Of a stretch of DNA of 64,000 nt, positions 34,015 through 43,539 are shown piece after piece (position 1 is the stretch's first letter; each line of letters begins with the position of its first letter). The stretch comes from Confluentibacter citreus (GTDB lineage Bacteria > Bacteroidota > Bacteroidia > Flavobacteriales > Flavobacteriaceae): NCBI RefSeq assembly GCF_002807055.1, contig NZ_NIXN01000004.1, positions 186,001 to 250,000 on the forward strand. The letters run 5' to 3'. The translations under genes were made by a program, and so were the position numbers. Under the pieces are notes generated by a model that was not told where the DNA came from, ran no database searches, and saw only the letters and a list, made by a program, of their open reading frames with translations.

Positions 34015-35175
34015 TTAATACTTCACGTAATCTACAATTTCTAAACCATAACCAATCATACCAACACGTTTGGTTTGTTCGGTGTTGGAAATCAATCGCA
34101 ATTTATGGATGTTGATATCGTGCAATATCTGGGCACCAATACCAAAATCCCTATTATCCATATTGATTTTTGGTGCTTTGGTTACCATATTGCTTTTTTG
34201 ATTTTCCTTTAGAAAAGTCAATCGGCTTAATATATCACTGGACTGAATTTGTTGATTGATAAATATGATGGCACCTTTGCCAGCATCATTAATGACCTTG
34301 AACATATTATTTAATTGCTCATCAACATTATTGGTTAAGGTTCCTAAAATATCATTATTAACCAAGGTAGAATTGATTCTGGTAAGCACTGGTTCGTCGT
34401 CTTTCCATTGTCCTTTTGTTAATGCTATATGTGTTTGATTGTTAGTGGTTTGATTATAGGCTCTTAATCTAAAGCTTCCAAATCTGGTTTCAATTTGAAA
34501 GTCTTCTTTTTTCTCAATTAACGAATCGTGTTGCATTCTGTAGGCAACCAAGTCCTCAATAGAAACGATTTTAAGATTCAATTTTTTTGCAACATCAATT
34601 AACTGTGGCAATCGTGCCATGCTACCATCTTCATTCATGATTTCCACAATAACACCAGCCGGTTGTAAACCTGCTAATCTTGCAAAATCGATGGCGGCTT
34701 CTGTATGTCCTGTGCGTCTTAACACGCCACCTTCCTTTGCTATTAAAGGAAAAATATGCCCAGGTCTTGACAAATCGTGCGGTTTTGTGTTTACATCAAT
34801 CAAGGATTTTACCGTTTTCGCTCTATCAGCTGCAGAAATTCCTGTAGTTACGCCATGGCCTCTTAAATCGACAGAGACTGTAAAGGCCGTTTCCATGTGG
34901 TCTGTATTGATGGTTACCATCATGTCCAATTGCAATTCTTTGCAACGTTTTTCGGTAAGTGGCGCACATATTAGGCCTCTACCTTGAGTTGCCATAAAAT
35001 TGATCATTTCTGGCGTCACTTTATCTGCGGCGGCTACAAAATCGCCTTCATTTTCACGGTTAGCGTCATCTACAACAATAATCACTTTTCCATTTCGAAT
35101 GTCTTCAATAGCATCATGAATGGTATTTAATTTAAACTGTTGCATATTGTATTTTGGTTCGGTCTCAATCATCAT
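34015..35175 (-). CDS. ribB: 3,4-dihydroxy-2-butanone 4-phosphate synthase fused to a degenerate GTP cyclohydrolase II domain
   Basis: 386 residues with RibBA layout. The RibB half (about 15-215) is intact: DDANRENEGDF, Cys70 in ICAPLTEKR, GHGVTTGISAADR, RPGHIFPL and RRTGHTEAA. It makes the riboflavin precursor from ribulose 5-phosphate. The RibA-like half (about 225-386) aligns to the fold (EPVLTRINST, FGIGAQIL, GYGLEIV), but the three zinc cysteines of GTP cyclohydrolase II are replaced (Leu271, Asn282, Val284) and the RQEGRxIGL motif is lost. That half is probably inactive. Last gene of a minus-strand run from ftsK. A start at Met11 is also possible. Confidence 0.88.
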   Translation of the reverse strand: MMIETEPKYNMQQFKLNTIHDAIEDIRNGKVIIVVDDANRENEGDFVAAADKVTPEMINFMATQGRGLICAPLTEKRCKELQLDMMVTINTDHMETAFTVSVDLRGHGVTTGISAADRAKTVKSLIDVNTKPHDLSRPGHIFPLIAKEGGVLRRTGHTEAAIDFARLAGLQPAGVIVEIMNEDGSMARLPQLIDVAKKLNLKIVSIEDLVAYRMQHDSLIEKKEDFQIETRFGSFRLRAYNQTTNNQTHIALTKGQWKDDEPVLTRINSTLVNNDILGTLTNNVDEQLNNMFKVINDAGKGAIIFINQQIQSSDILSRLTFLKENQKSNMVTKAPKINMDNRDFGIGAQILHDINIHKLRLISNTEQTKRVGMIGYGLEIVDYVKY

Positions 35176-35191
35176 GTTGCAAAGGTATTGC

Positions 35192-37180
35192 TTATTTTAA
35201 AAAATCTAAACAATTTTGTTTTAAGTCTTCCTTGATTTTGGATTTTAAAAATGGGTAAGTCATCATATACAACGGCAGGCCTACAATTAATAAAATGATA
35301 TGAGGAATTTTTACTTTTTTGTTGATATGCTTAAAAAACTGTCCCAAATTAAACATGGATTTTAAATAATATACAACAAATAATACCAATGAAATCAAAC
35401 TAAACTGTATAGAAAATGATGCTAGTGATGGTAATTTGTTATTTCTAAAAACGAAAAACAGTACCAATAAAACAACGCCTATGCTATAAAGTACAATAGA
35501 GAATTTAGAGTGGTCATTAAAATCCTTAAACAAGGTTTGGGACTTGGAATAATCACTGTTGAATTTAATTTTATCAAGTAAATCTTCCGTTTTTTGTCCC
35601 CTTTGGTTCAATAAATTGATAGCTTCATACCGAATGCCTTCATGATATCCCAACAACTCATAATTATTGATAACATTTATGAGTTCTTCGTTTTTGAATT
35701 TGTATAAAAACTTATAATCAATAGAGTCATCTTCTTTGATATTGAACATTTTCTTGATAGGTTCCATAATATGATCCATTTCGAACAACCCTCTATCTTC
35801 GGTAGCTCTTTTCGTAAAATAGATACCCAACGGCAGCATGATTAGTGTAGAAACCCAAGGGGCGATAAGCGGATTTAAACCACCACTTTTAGCACTATTT
35901 GTGGCGAAAATACCAATAAAATGGTAAGTTAAAAAAATAAGAATAGCGACAATCATTGGGAGTCCAATGCCTCCTTTCCGAATTAAAGCACCAAGAGGCG
36001 CTCCCACAAAAAACAAAATAATACACGCAAAACCCAGTGCTAATTTTTCATGTAATGAAATAATATGTCTGTTGTAAATAATAGTATCTGTTTTTATATT
36101 GGTTTTTTTTACTTCAAGGAACTGTTGATCGTTACCTATAGTGCTAACGGATGTTCTTACAAATTGAACTTTTTTATTTGTTGTGAATAAATCTAGAATA
36201 TTTCCAGTATATATGGAATCAGATTTAACTGCTGTACTATCTTTTAACTGCATTCTTTTTGTTAAAGCAGCAGCATTTTTATCTATATTACTGCGTAAGT
36301 AAAGAGATTTGGAGAATACCTGATGTTCCTCTTCATACTTATTGGTAAGCGAATCCAGTGTATAGTCTAGTCCGCTAATATTAAGCATGTTATATTTGTC
36401 TGTTAAAGATTTATCGTCAATATTTACATTATTCATTTGCGATAAATCGATGTTTATGGTATAGGTTTTAAACGTACTTTTTGCAAATGGTTTTTTTTCT
36501 CTTTCTACAACGTCTTTGGGAAGTAAGTCATTATAATAGTTACCGTCTTTAAGGACAAGTTTCAATACATTGGACTCTTCATTACTTATAAGCTCTCCGG
36601 TTTTGGATTTTATGGTTTCGGCAATTCGTCTTCCAGCAGCATCTTTTATATGAATGGTGACATTTTTTAAATACCTATCATTATCACCACTTTTATCTTC
36701 AACTTTAATATTGTAATTATTAACTTCATTAAACTGACCTTTAGCAATGGCCATTGCAGGTTGTAACTTTGCAATATTTGTACGAAGATTGAAGGAGTTG
36801 TATTCTGCCCAAGGAATCACATTGTTTGCGAATATAAATGTCGTAAACCCAAGAATCACTATAAAAAGACTCAGCCCAGACATAGCACGTTGGAGCGAAA
36901 TACCCGTAGATTTCATAGCGGCAAACTCATAGTTCTCGGCAAAACTTCCAAAAACCATGATGGACGCTAGTAATATGGTTAGGGGCAATACAAGTGGGAT
37001 GAGTTTTGGTAAAAAATAAAACAGGAATTTAAATATGACCCAAATATCTAAATCCTTTCCAGCTAATTCCCTTATATACAGCCAAATGGTTTGTAGTGCA
37101 AAAATTAGTATGAGAATGGAAAACACACTAATGAAAGTTTTAAGGTACGTTGTTAGTATGTAGCGGTCTAATATTTTCAC
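35192..37180 (-). CDS. lptG: LptF/LptG-family permease
   Basis: 662 residues of the YjgP/YjgQ family, the inner-membrane part of the LPS export ABC machine that moves LPS toward the outer membrane with LptB. N-terminal helices (about 12-130, with ILDRYILTTYLKTF and LPLTILLASIMVFGS), a large periplasmic jellyroll-like region (about 135-370), then helices at about 385-470. A further ~190 residues carry two or three helices near the end. That tail makes it about 300 residues longer than E. coli LptG; similar lengths occur in Flavobacteriia. Lies 11 bases after lolA and 16 before ribB. Confidence 0.88.
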   Translation of the reverse strand: MKILDRYILTTYLKTFISVFSILILIFALQTIWLYIRELAGKDLDIWVIFKFLFYFLPKLIPLVLPLTILLASIMVFGSFAENYEFAAMKSTGISLQRAMSGLSLFIVILGFTTFIFANNVIPWAEYNSFNLRTNIAKLQPAMAIAKGQFNEVNNYNIKVEDKSGDNDRYLKNVTIHIKDAAGRRIAETIKSKTGELISNEESNVLKLVLKDGNYYNDLLPKDVVEREKKPFAKSTFKTYTINIDLSQMNNVNIDDKSLTDKYNMLNISGLDYTLDSLTNKYEEEHQVFSKSLYLRSNIDKNAAALTKRMQLKDSTAVKSDSIYTGNILDLFTTNKKVQFVRTSVSTIGNDQQFLEVKKTNIKTDTIIYNRHIISLHEKLALGFACIILFFVGAPLGALIRKGGIGLPMIVAILIFLTYHFIGIFATNSAKSGGLNPLIAPWVSTLIMLPLGIYFTKRATEDRGLFEMDHIMEPIKKMFNIKEDDSIDYKFLYKFKNEELINVINNYELLGYHEGIRYEAINLLNQRGQKTEDLLDKIKFNSDYSKSQTLFKDFNDHSKFSIVLYSIGVVLLVLFFVFRNNKLPSLASFSIQFSLISLVLFVVYYLKSMFNLGQFFKHINKKVKIPHIILLIVGLPLYMMTYPFLKSKIKEDLKQNCLDFLK

Positions 37181-37191
37181 ACGTAATTAAC

Positions 37192-37833
37192 CTAATCTAG
37201 TTTATTGATGTAGTAGTCTTTGTACTTAGTGGCATCAAAGTTAAATAAGGTTTTCGATAAAGGCTCATTTGTTTTAAAAGAATTAACGGTCAATGTTGTT
37301 TTGGTACCATTTTTTCCAATTTGAATGAGTGTGTAAATATGTTTTGTTTGTGCATCAACGCCTAGAAGAATGTAATTAATCTCTGAATTGGAATCGATAG
37401 GAGTCAATTTTACATACTGAATTTTTCTGCCTTGCACATTTTGTTCTATATCTAATGCATAGGTATAGCCCTCTTCATAAAACGAAAGCATTTTGCTAGG
37501 AGTTATGTTATCTTCAGAATCTTCATTTTGCGAAGAAATAGTGACTTCTTCATCTTCAGGACTGATGCTATACAGCTTTTTTCCATCAAACAAACGCGTA
37601 ATACCAAGTATGTTCAATTTGTATTTATCTCCTTGTAAAATCACATCGCCACGTGTTTCTTGCTTTATCTTTTCAGCCGTATTTTCTAAAACATATTTAA
37701 AATCGATGGAAATGTTTTGATAGCTTTTTACTTTTTGGGATACTTCGTTTAAAAGCGCCTTGCCTTTATTTTGCGAAAAACTATTAAGGGCTAGTGTTAA
37801 AAATAATAAGGTTATGGTGTTTCTAATGTTCAT
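37192..37833 (-). CDS. lolA: Outer-membrane lipoprotein carrier protein LolA-like
   Basis: 213 residues with a signal peptide (about 1-20, LLFLTLALNSFSQ) and the LolA/LolB open beta-barrel pattern, including the early KVKSYQNISIDFKY strand and the GDVILQGDKYKL strand. It ferries lipoproteins across the periplasm. It sits 8 bases after ftsK and 11 before lptG, an order conserved in Flavobacteriia that links envelope transport genes. Confidence 0.85.
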   Translation of the reverse strand: MNIRNTITLLFLTLALNSFSQNKGKALLNEVSQKVKSYQNISIDFKYVLENTAEKIKQETRGDVILQGDKYKLNILGITRLFDGKKLYSISPEDEEVTISSQNEDSEDNITPSKMLSFYEEGYTYALDIEQNVQGRKIQYVKLTPIDSNSEINYILLGVDAQTKHIYTLIQIGKNGTKTTLTVNSFKTNEPLSKTLFNFDATKYKDYYINKLD

Positions 37834-37841
37834 TTTTTTAT

Positions 37842-40244
37842 TTATAAAATTTCATTTTCTAAAAACTTATCTAAAGATGTTAAATCTGTTATTAAAACCT
37901 GTCTGGCTTTACTGCCTTCAAACGGCCCTACAATACCCGCAGCTTCTAATTGATCGATTAATCGTCCTGCACGGTTGTAACCTAATTTTAATTTACGCTG
38001 TAGCAAAGAAGCAGAACCTTGTTGCGCTTGTACGATAACAATGGCTGCATCTCTAAATAGTTTATCTCTTTCGGAGATGTCTATATCAATACTCATGCCA
38101 CTTTCCTCCCCAACATATTCGGGTAGGGCATAAGCTTCTGGATAGGCTTTTTGCGACCCTATAAAGTCTGTTAATCGCTCAACTTCAGGCGTGTCAATAA
38201 AAGCACATTGTACCCTGGTAACATCATTTCCTTGTGTGAACAACATGTCGCCGCGACCAATAAGTTGGTCGGCACCAGAACTATCCAAAATAGTTCTTGA
38301 ATCTATTTTTGAAGTTACTCTAAAAGCTATTCTGGCAGGGAAATTGGCTTTAATAATACCAGTGATCACGTTTACGGATGGTCTTTGGGTAGCAATAATT
38401 AAATGGATACCAATGGCACGAGCTAATTGGGCCAATCTTGCAATAGGGGTTTCTACTTCCTTTCCAGCAGTCATAATTAAATCGGCAAACTCATCAACCA
38501 CCAAAACAATATATGGTAAAAATTGATGGCCTTCATTCGGATTCAATTTTCTGGCTTTAAATTTCACGTTATATTCTGCAATGTTTCTACAAAGTGCATT
38601 TTTAAGCAGTTCATAACGGTTATCCATTTCAATACATAATGAATTTAAGGTATTGATAACCTTTGTGTTGTCTGTTATAATAGCATCTTCGCTATCTGGT
38701 AATTTTGCTAAATAATGGCGCTCAATTTTATTAAAAAGTGTGAGTTCCACCTTTTTCGGATCTACCAAAACGAACTTCACTTCTGCAGGATGTTTTTTAT
38801 AAAGTAATGATGTTAGAACGGCATTTAGCCCAACCGATTTCCCTTGTCCTGTAGCACCCGCCATAAGTAAATGTGGCATTTTGGCTAAATCTACCACCAA
38901 GGTTTCGTTGCTAATGGTTTTTCCTAAGGCAATAGGAAGTTGCATATCGGAACTTTGAAACCTTTTAGAGGCTATGACCGAGCGCATGGAAACAACCGTT
39001 GCGTTTTTATTAGGCACTTCTATACCAATGGTTCCTTTACCAGGAATGGGCGCAATAATACGAATACCAAGCGCAGAAAGCGACAGGGCAATATCATCTT
39101 CTAGATTTTTGATTTTTGAGATACGAATGCCTGCATCTGGAACAATTTCATAAAGGGTTACCGTTGGCCCAATAGTTGCCTTAATACTGGCAATACCAAT
39201 ACTGTAATTTTTTAGGGTATCTACAATTTTGTTTTTATTGTCCTCTAACTCTTCTTGATTGATGGTGATGCTTTCAGAATCGTATTTTGTCAATAAATCC
39301 AAAGGTGGAAACTGATAGTTCCCAAGTTCTAGAGTTGGGTCGAATTGACCGAAGTCCTCAACCAATTTATTGGCTAGATTGTCAGTTTCAGACAGTTCTT
39401 CTTTAACTTTCACAACTTTCATTTCTATGGCTTCCAATTCGTCCATTTCCATGTCATCGTCATCGGCAACAACGTTTACTTTTAATGCAGAGGCGTTGTC
39501 TTTCCTAATAATTTTTTCCTTGGGAATGTCTTCAACTTCTACAGGTAAATCAAAGGCCGATTTAATATCCTCAGCTTCAACGGAAAGATTATTATCAAAA
39601 GTCATAGAAAACTCATCGTCCCTATTCGTGGCAAACTCCTCTTTGATATCTTTTTTCGCAAAAGAAAACAGTTTGGCAAAACTTTCAAAAGTCAGTTTAA
39701 AGCGAATCGCCAAATAGGTTATCAAACAAAATAGGAGTAGGAGAACAGTACCTATGATGCCAATATAATCTTGTAAATACGAATTTAACTCAAAGCCTAT
39801 AGCGCCACCAAGATTATCATTTAAAGTGACAAAAAAGCCAAAAAAAGTAGATAGCCAAATAATGACTATAAGTCCCCAAAACCAATGTTTTCTGAGTTTT
39901 GCCTTATCAATATCCATCAAGACATAAACGCCAGACAGAAAAATAAGTACAGAAAATATGAATGAAGAAACTCCAAATCCACGATGTATAAAAAAATCAC
40001 TTAACCAAGCGCCACTTTTACTTAACCAATTTTTAGACACGGTCTCACGTGATGCAAAATTTGCCAAGCTACTTTGGTCTGCTTCCCCGGTAAAAAAGAA
40101 AGATACAAAGGCTATAAATAGCAAAATACCAAAAATAGCTAAAAAGCTCCCTAGTACCAATTTTTGCTGGCTAGATAGCTTAAAGCTTGGCATTTTTAAG
40201 GTTTTTTTTGGTGTTTTATTAGTTTCGGTTTTTTTCTTCGCCAT
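37842..40244 (-). CDS. ftsK: DNA translocase FtsK
   Basis: 800 residues. Four to five N-terminal membrane helices (about 30-180), a variable acidic linker (about 190-310), the alpha/beta motor with Walker A in GATGQGKSVG and the Walker B region VLVVDEFADL, and a C-terminal winged-helix gamma domain (about 735-795; LQRKLKLGYNRAGRLIDQLE) that reads polar DNA motifs. It coordinates chromosome segregation with septum closure. Leads into lolA, lptG and ribB. Confidence 0.95.
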   Translation of the reverse strand: MAKKKTETNKTPKKTLKMPSFKLSSQQKLVLGSFLAIFGILLFIAFVSFFFTGEADQSSLANFASRETVSKNWLSKSGAWLSDFFIHRGFGVSSFIFSVLIFLSGVYVLMDIDKAKLRKHWFWGLIVIIWLSTFFGFFVTLNDNLGGAIGFELNSYLQDYIGIIGTVLLLLFCLITYLAIRFKLTFESFAKLFSFAKKDIKEEFATNRDDEFSMTFDNNLSVEAEDIKSAFDLPVEVEDIPKEKIIRKDNASALKVNVVADDDDMEMDELEAIEMKVVKVKEELSETDNLANKLVEDFGQFDPTLELGNYQFPPLDLLTKYDSESITINQEELEDNKNKIVDTLKNYSIGIASIKATIGPTVTLYEIVPDAGIRISKIKNLEDDIALSLSALGIRIIAPIPGKGTIGIEVPNKNATVVSMRSVIASKRFQSSDMQLPIALGKTISNETLVVDLAKMPHLLMAGATGQGKSVGLNAVLTSLLYKKHPAEVKFVLVDPKKVELTLFNKIERHYLAKLPDSEDAIITDNTKVINTLNSLCIEMDNRYELLKNALCRNIAEYNVKFKARKLNPNEGHQFLPYIVLVVDEFADLIMTAGKEVETPIARLAQLARAIGIHLIIATQRPSVNVITGIIKANFPARIAFRVTSKIDSRTILDSSGADQLIGRGDMLFTQGNDVTRVQCAFIDTPEVERLTDFIGSQKAYPEAYALPEYVGEESGMSIDIDISERDKLFRDAAIVIVQAQQGSASLLQRKLKLGYNRAGRLIDQLEAAGIVGPFEGSKARQVLITDLTSLDKFLENEIL

Positions 40245-40266
40245 TAATGGATTGTTGTTTCAAAAT

Positions 40267-40280
40267 TGAGATCCTGAAAC
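40267..40280. repeat. TGAGATCCTGAAAC repeat, copy 1
   Basis: The same 14-mer occurs inverted at 53131-53144 beside a CCCGATA palindrome. Here it is followed by GTTCAGGA, which forms a small hairpin with TCCTGAAC-like bases. Probably a dispersed intergenic repeat. Confidence 0.45.
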
Positions 40281-40356
40281 CAGTTCAGGACTTAATTGTT
40301 TTCACAATTAAGCAAAAATACAAATTACTAACGTTTATCCTAAAGGTAATAGTATT

Positions 40357-40725
40357 TTAAAAAATTTTAGGAATGTATATAATAAAACCAACAACAATAG
40401 CGAAGATAGAAGCTAAAAACACGGCACCAGCAGCGATGTCTTTTATATTTCCTATTTTTTTATGATGTTCTGGATGTATAAAATTTGCTAGTTCTTCAAT
40501 AGCTGTATTAATGCCCTCAATACTAACAACCAATCCGATTGCCAAAAATTGAATAAGCCATTCGGTTGTTGATATTTGATAATAAAAACCAGCAATAGTC
40601 ATAATAATTCCTATTCCAAATTGCACTTTAATGCTCGGCTCAGTTTTCAAAAGAAACAAAGCCCCTTTGAAAGCATAGCCAATACTTTTTATTCTACTAA
40701 CTAAGAAAGAATCTTTTTTATTCAT
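40357..40725 (-). CDS. dgkA: Diacylglycerol kinase family protein
   Basis: 122 residues, three membrane helices, family length. Conserved motifs are the early RIKSIGYAFKGALFL, the catalytic EGINTAIEELANF with its glutamates, and the KDIAAGAVFLASI helix. It is a small integral-membrane kinase acting on diacylglycerol or undecaprenol. It overlaps tpx by 8 bases, so the two are translated together. Confidence 0.9.
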   Translation of the reverse strand: MNKKDSFLVSRIKSIGYAFKGALFLLKTEPSIKVQFGIGIIMTIAGFYYQISTTEWLIQFLAIGLVVSIEGINTAIEELANFIHPEHHKKIGNIKDIAAGAVFLASIFAIVVGFIIYIPKIF

Positions 40726-41224
40726 TAACCAAAGCTTTTAAGGCTGCTTCATAATTCGGTTCCTGACCAATTTCTGGAACTTGTTCGGTATAAATAATAC
40801 TTCCGTTATTATCAATTATGATAATACATCTGGAATGTAATGCGTCAAACGCACCACTTGTTATAAGTAATCCATAGGTTTTGCCAAAAGCTCCTGTTTT
40901 AAAGTCAGAAAGCATAACCACATTTTCAATGCCTTCCGCAGCACAAAATTCTTTTTGCGCAAAAGGTAAATCCCTGGATATACAAAGCACTTTTACATTA
41001 TTTAAAGACGCCGCCGTTTTGTTAAATGCTCTTACAGACGATGAGCATACCCTTGTATTGACACTTGGAAAAATATTTAATATAAGATGACTTCCTTTAA
41101 AATCTTCCAATGTTTTGGTGGACAAATCCAGTGAAGCCAATTCAAAATTAGGTGCTTTTGAGCCTACAGAAGGTAAGTTGCCTGATGTTTCAATTTTATT
41201 TCCCCCCAATGTTATAGTTGCCAT
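40718..41224 (-). CDS. tpx: Thiol peroxidase
   Basis: 168 residues, an atypical two-Cys peroxiredoxin. Peroxidatic Cys60 lies in SVNTRVCSSSVR and resolving Cys94 in AQKEFCAAEG, at exactly the spacing of the Tpx family. It removes peroxides in the cytoplasm or periplasm; no signal peptide is visible. Start of the tpx-dgkA pair. Confidence 0.95.
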   Translation of the reverse strand: MATITLGGNKIETSGNLPSVGSKAPNFELASLDLSTKTLEDFKGSHLILNIFPSVNTRVCSSSVRAFNKTAASLNNVKVLCISRDLPFAQKEFCAAEGIENVVMLSDFKTGAFGKTYGLLITSGAFDALHSRCIIIIDNNGSIIYTEQVPEIGQEPNYEAALKALVNE

Positions 41225-41406
41225 AAAGATGTTTATTTTTTAGGCTCAAAAATAGACATTACTAGGTAATAAACAGAAATGTTTTAAAATAATATTCAAA
41301 CACTAAAAATCTTGATTAGACTATGTATTTACTGGGGTTAACACAATAATTGAATTTTTTGGTCTATTAATAAAATGTTAACAAGCAAAAATTTTTAAAA
41401 CCGATG

Positions 41407-41437
41407 TTTGATAATTTTCGTTAGTGTGGTATAATCT
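41407..41437 (+). promoter_or_regulatory. Candidate promoter of the fasciclin gene
   Basis: TTTG at 41407-41410 is followed after 19 bases by TATAATCT at 41430-41437. The spacing is that of Bacteroidota sigma-A promoters, although the -7 box departs from TAnnTTTG at the end. It lies 31 bases before the ATG. Confidence 0.4.
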
Positions 41438-41467
41438 AAAAAAATTGTTTAATCTAAACTTGAAATT

Positions 41468-42046
41468 ATGAAAACATTACATTTATTAAAAACTGGTTTA
41501 TTCACCATGGCATTAATTACGTCAACTGCTGTTTTTTCCCAAGGTCAAATGGCAAAAGAAGATACTAAAATGGTTGGAGGTGCTGCCATGTACCCTACAA
41601 AAAATATTGTAGAAAATGCTGTTAACTCAAAAGACCACACCACACTTGTTGCTGCTGTTAAAGCTGCAGATTTAGTGGATGTGCTTATGAGTGAAGGACC
41701 ATTTACCGTATTTGCTCCAACCAATGATGCTTTTGCTAAGTTACCTAAAGGCACTGTAGAAAACTTGTTAAAACCAGAAAACAAAGCGACTTTACAAACC
41801 GTTTTAAAATACCACGTTGTAGCTGGTAAATGGAATGCAAAAGACGTTCTTAAAATGATTAAAGATGGTAATGGTAAAGCCATGATTAAAACGGTTAGTG
41901 GAGGGGCATTAACCGCTTGGTTAAAAGGAAAAGAGGTATATGTTACAGATGAGAATGGAAATTCCGCAAAAGTAACTATAGCAGATGTTAACCAATCTAA
42001 TGGTGTTATTCATGTAGTTGATTCGGTACTTTTACCAAAATCATAA
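41468..42046 (+). CDS. Secreted fasciclin (FAS1) domain protein
   Basis: 192 residues: a signal peptide (about 1-24, ending ITSTAVFSQ) and one FAS1 domain (about 50-190). The two family boxes are present: FTVFAPTNDAFAKLP and NGVIHVVDSVLLP. FAS1 domains mediate adhesion or ligand binding at the cell surface. Single-gene unit ending at a strong bidirectional terminator. Confidence 0.92.
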   Translation: MKTLHLLKTGLFTMALITSTAVFSQGQMAKEDTKMVGGAAMYPTKNIVENAVNSKDHTTLVAAVKAADLVDVLMSEGPFTVFAPTNDAFAKLPKGTVENLLKPENKATLQTVLKYHVVAGKWNAKDVLKMIKDGNGKAMIKTVSGGALTAWLKGKEVYVTDENGNSAKVTIADVNQSNGVIHVVDSVLLPKS

Positions 42047-42067
42047 ATAACACAAGAATTAGTCAAT

Positions 42068-42104
42068 AAAAAAGCCATTTCATTATTAATGAAATGGCTT
42101 TTTT
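42068..42104. terminator. Strong bidirectional terminator
   Basis: A perfect stem, AAGCCATTTCATTA with TAATGAAATGGCTT around one base, flanked by A and T runs. It serves both the fasciclin gene and the converging thioredoxin operon. Confidence 0.9.
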
Positions 42105-42125
42105 GATTATCAAATTTTAGTTTTT

Positions 42126-42383
42126 CTACTTATCAATTGACCCCAAAACACGTTGCATAAAAGTGTTTAAAGCTTCTTTTTTAGGCGTGCCTTCTTTTAT
42201 CATTTTATTCACTTCAATGGCGCCATACATGTTTGAAATTAGTTCGCCAATCACATCCAATTCTTCATCTTTTAAAGAAGATACTTCAGTTAGTGCTTCA
42301 AGTGTTTCAATGGTTTCAACCACAAAATCCTCATCATTATCCTCAATAAATTGAGTAAGATGTTTAATTACTGGTAACTTCAT
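42126..42383 (-). CDS. Small acidic protein of the DUF6952 type
   Basis: 85 residues, acidic and helical, beginning MKLPVIKHLTQF and containing LEALTEVSSLKDEELDVIG. Small proteins of this kind follow thioredoxin-like genes in Flavobacteriia; the function is unknown. It overlaps the thioredoxin-like gene by 20 bases, so it is translated from the same mRNA. Confidence 0.75.
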   Translation of the reverse strand: MKLPVIKHLTQFIEDNDEDFVVETIETLEALTEVSSLKDEELDVIGELISNMYGAIEVNKMIKEGTPKKEALNTFMQRVLGSIDK

Positions 42384-42675
42384 TGACTAAATCGTTTAAA
42401 ACCTCAAATTTATTTGTCTGAACTTGATTTACAAATGCACCATTTTTGAAAGTAGCAAATGTTGGTAAATTGTCTACAGTTGCCAATTTTCTTGAATTTG
42501 GAAATTTTTCAGCATCAGCAATCACAAACTTAGCATGCTCATTTTCGGAAGACAATTTTTTGAACTTTGGCTTCATAATTCGGCAGTTTCCACACCAAGT
42601 TGCAGCATATTGTACAACAACAATGTCGTTACTATTAATAATCTCTTGCAAGTTATCTTCTGATAATTCTTCCAT
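42364..42675 (-). CDS. Thioredoxin-like protein
   Basis: 103 residues, cytoplasmic, with the redox motif WCGNC (Cys28, Cys31) in a thioredoxin fold and the cis-Pro loop in VDNLPTFATF. The middle residues (Gly-Asn) differ from the classic Gly-Pro. Placed 21 bases after the peroxiredoxin, it is a good candidate for that enzyme's reductant. Confidence 0.9.
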   Translation of the reverse strand: MEELSEDNLQEIINSNDIVVVQYAATWCGNCRIMKPKFKKLSSENEHAKFVIADAEKFPNSRKLATVDNLPTFATFKNGAFVNQVQTNKFEVLNDLVNEVTSN

Positions 42676-42696
42676 ATTCTGTATGTGTTATATTTA

Positions 42697-43335
42697 TTAG
42701 TGAGAAGCTAAATAACTAGCCACACCACTTCTGTTAGCACTCATCGCATCTTTACCTTCTTCCCAATTTGCAGGACAAACTTCACCGTGTTTTTGATTGT
42801 GGGCTAAGGCATCAATTAGACGCAAATACTCATTCACATTTCTACCTAAAGGCATATTATTAATGCTTTCATGTTGCACCAAACCATTTTCATCAATTAA
42901 ATATGTAGCTCTGTAAGTAACATTGTCACCTTCTAATAAAACTGTGCCAGTTTCTTCATCATAGGTTTCTTTGGTAATATCCAAAATACCTAAAATGCTG
43001 GAAAGGTTTCTATTACTGTCTGCAAGGATAGGATAGGTAACACCTTCTATACCGCCATTATCTTTTGATGTGTTTAACCAAGCAAAATGTACTTCTGGAG
43101 TATCGCAAGAAGCACCAATAAGAATCGTATTTCTTTTTTCGAATTCACCAATGGCTGCTTGAAAAGCGTGTAATTCGGTCGGACAAACAAAAGTAAAATC
43201 TTTTGGATACCAGAATAAAAGTACTTTTTTGTTATTGTTAACAGCTTCTTCTAGAACGTTTACTTTAAAAGTATCGCCCATATCATTCATGGCGTCAACG
43301 TTTAAATTTGGGAATTTTTTACCAACTAATGTCAT
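42697..43335 (-). CDS. Typical two-Cys peroxiredoxin (AhpC/Prx family)
   Basis: 212 residues from the ATG at 43335. Peroxidatic Cys51 lies in FTFVCPTELHAF and resolving Cys187 in GEVCPANW. An upstream ATG at 43371 would overlap the -7 box and adds a non-conserved segment, so the later start is preferred. It reduces hydrogen and alkyl peroxides and forms an operon with the thioredoxin-like gene and the DUF6952-type gene. Confidence 0.93.
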   Translation of the reverse strand: MTLVGKKFPNLNVDAMNDMGDTFKVNVLEEAVNNNKKVLLFWYPKDFTFVCPTELHAFQAAIGEFEKRNTILIGASCDTPEVHFAWLNTSKDNGGIEGVTYPILADSNRNLSSILGILDITKETYDEETGTVLLEGDNVTYRATYLIDENGLVQHESINNMPLGRNVNEYLRLIDALAHNQKHGEVCPANWEEGKDAMSANRSGVASYLASH

Positions 43336-43368
43336 ATGTATTAATGTTTTTAAAATTATTATTTTGTG

Positions 43369-43376
43369 CAAACTTA
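43369..43376 (-). promoter_or_regulatory. Candidate -7 box of the peroxiredoxin operon
   Basis: The minus strand reads TAAGTTTG, a full TAnnTTTG match, 33 bases before the chosen ATG at 43335. It overlaps the alternative upstream ATG, which argues against that start. Confidence 0.45.
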
Positions 43377-43539
43377 GTTCAACGATACAGTCTTTTTGAT
43401 AAATATTAATTATTAAATTTTATAAGGTAATAGATTTTTAATATGGCATCAAAAAACCTCACCTTGCTTTAATAATTAGGTAAAATATGATGCTTGAAAA
43501 TATAGACTTGATAAAATGGTAGTGTTTTTTTATGGAAAA

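Noticed and set aside
35145-35175. FMN riboswitch for the riboflavin gene
   Set aside because: The gene starts 16 bases after lptG inside a gene run, leaving no room for an RFN element.
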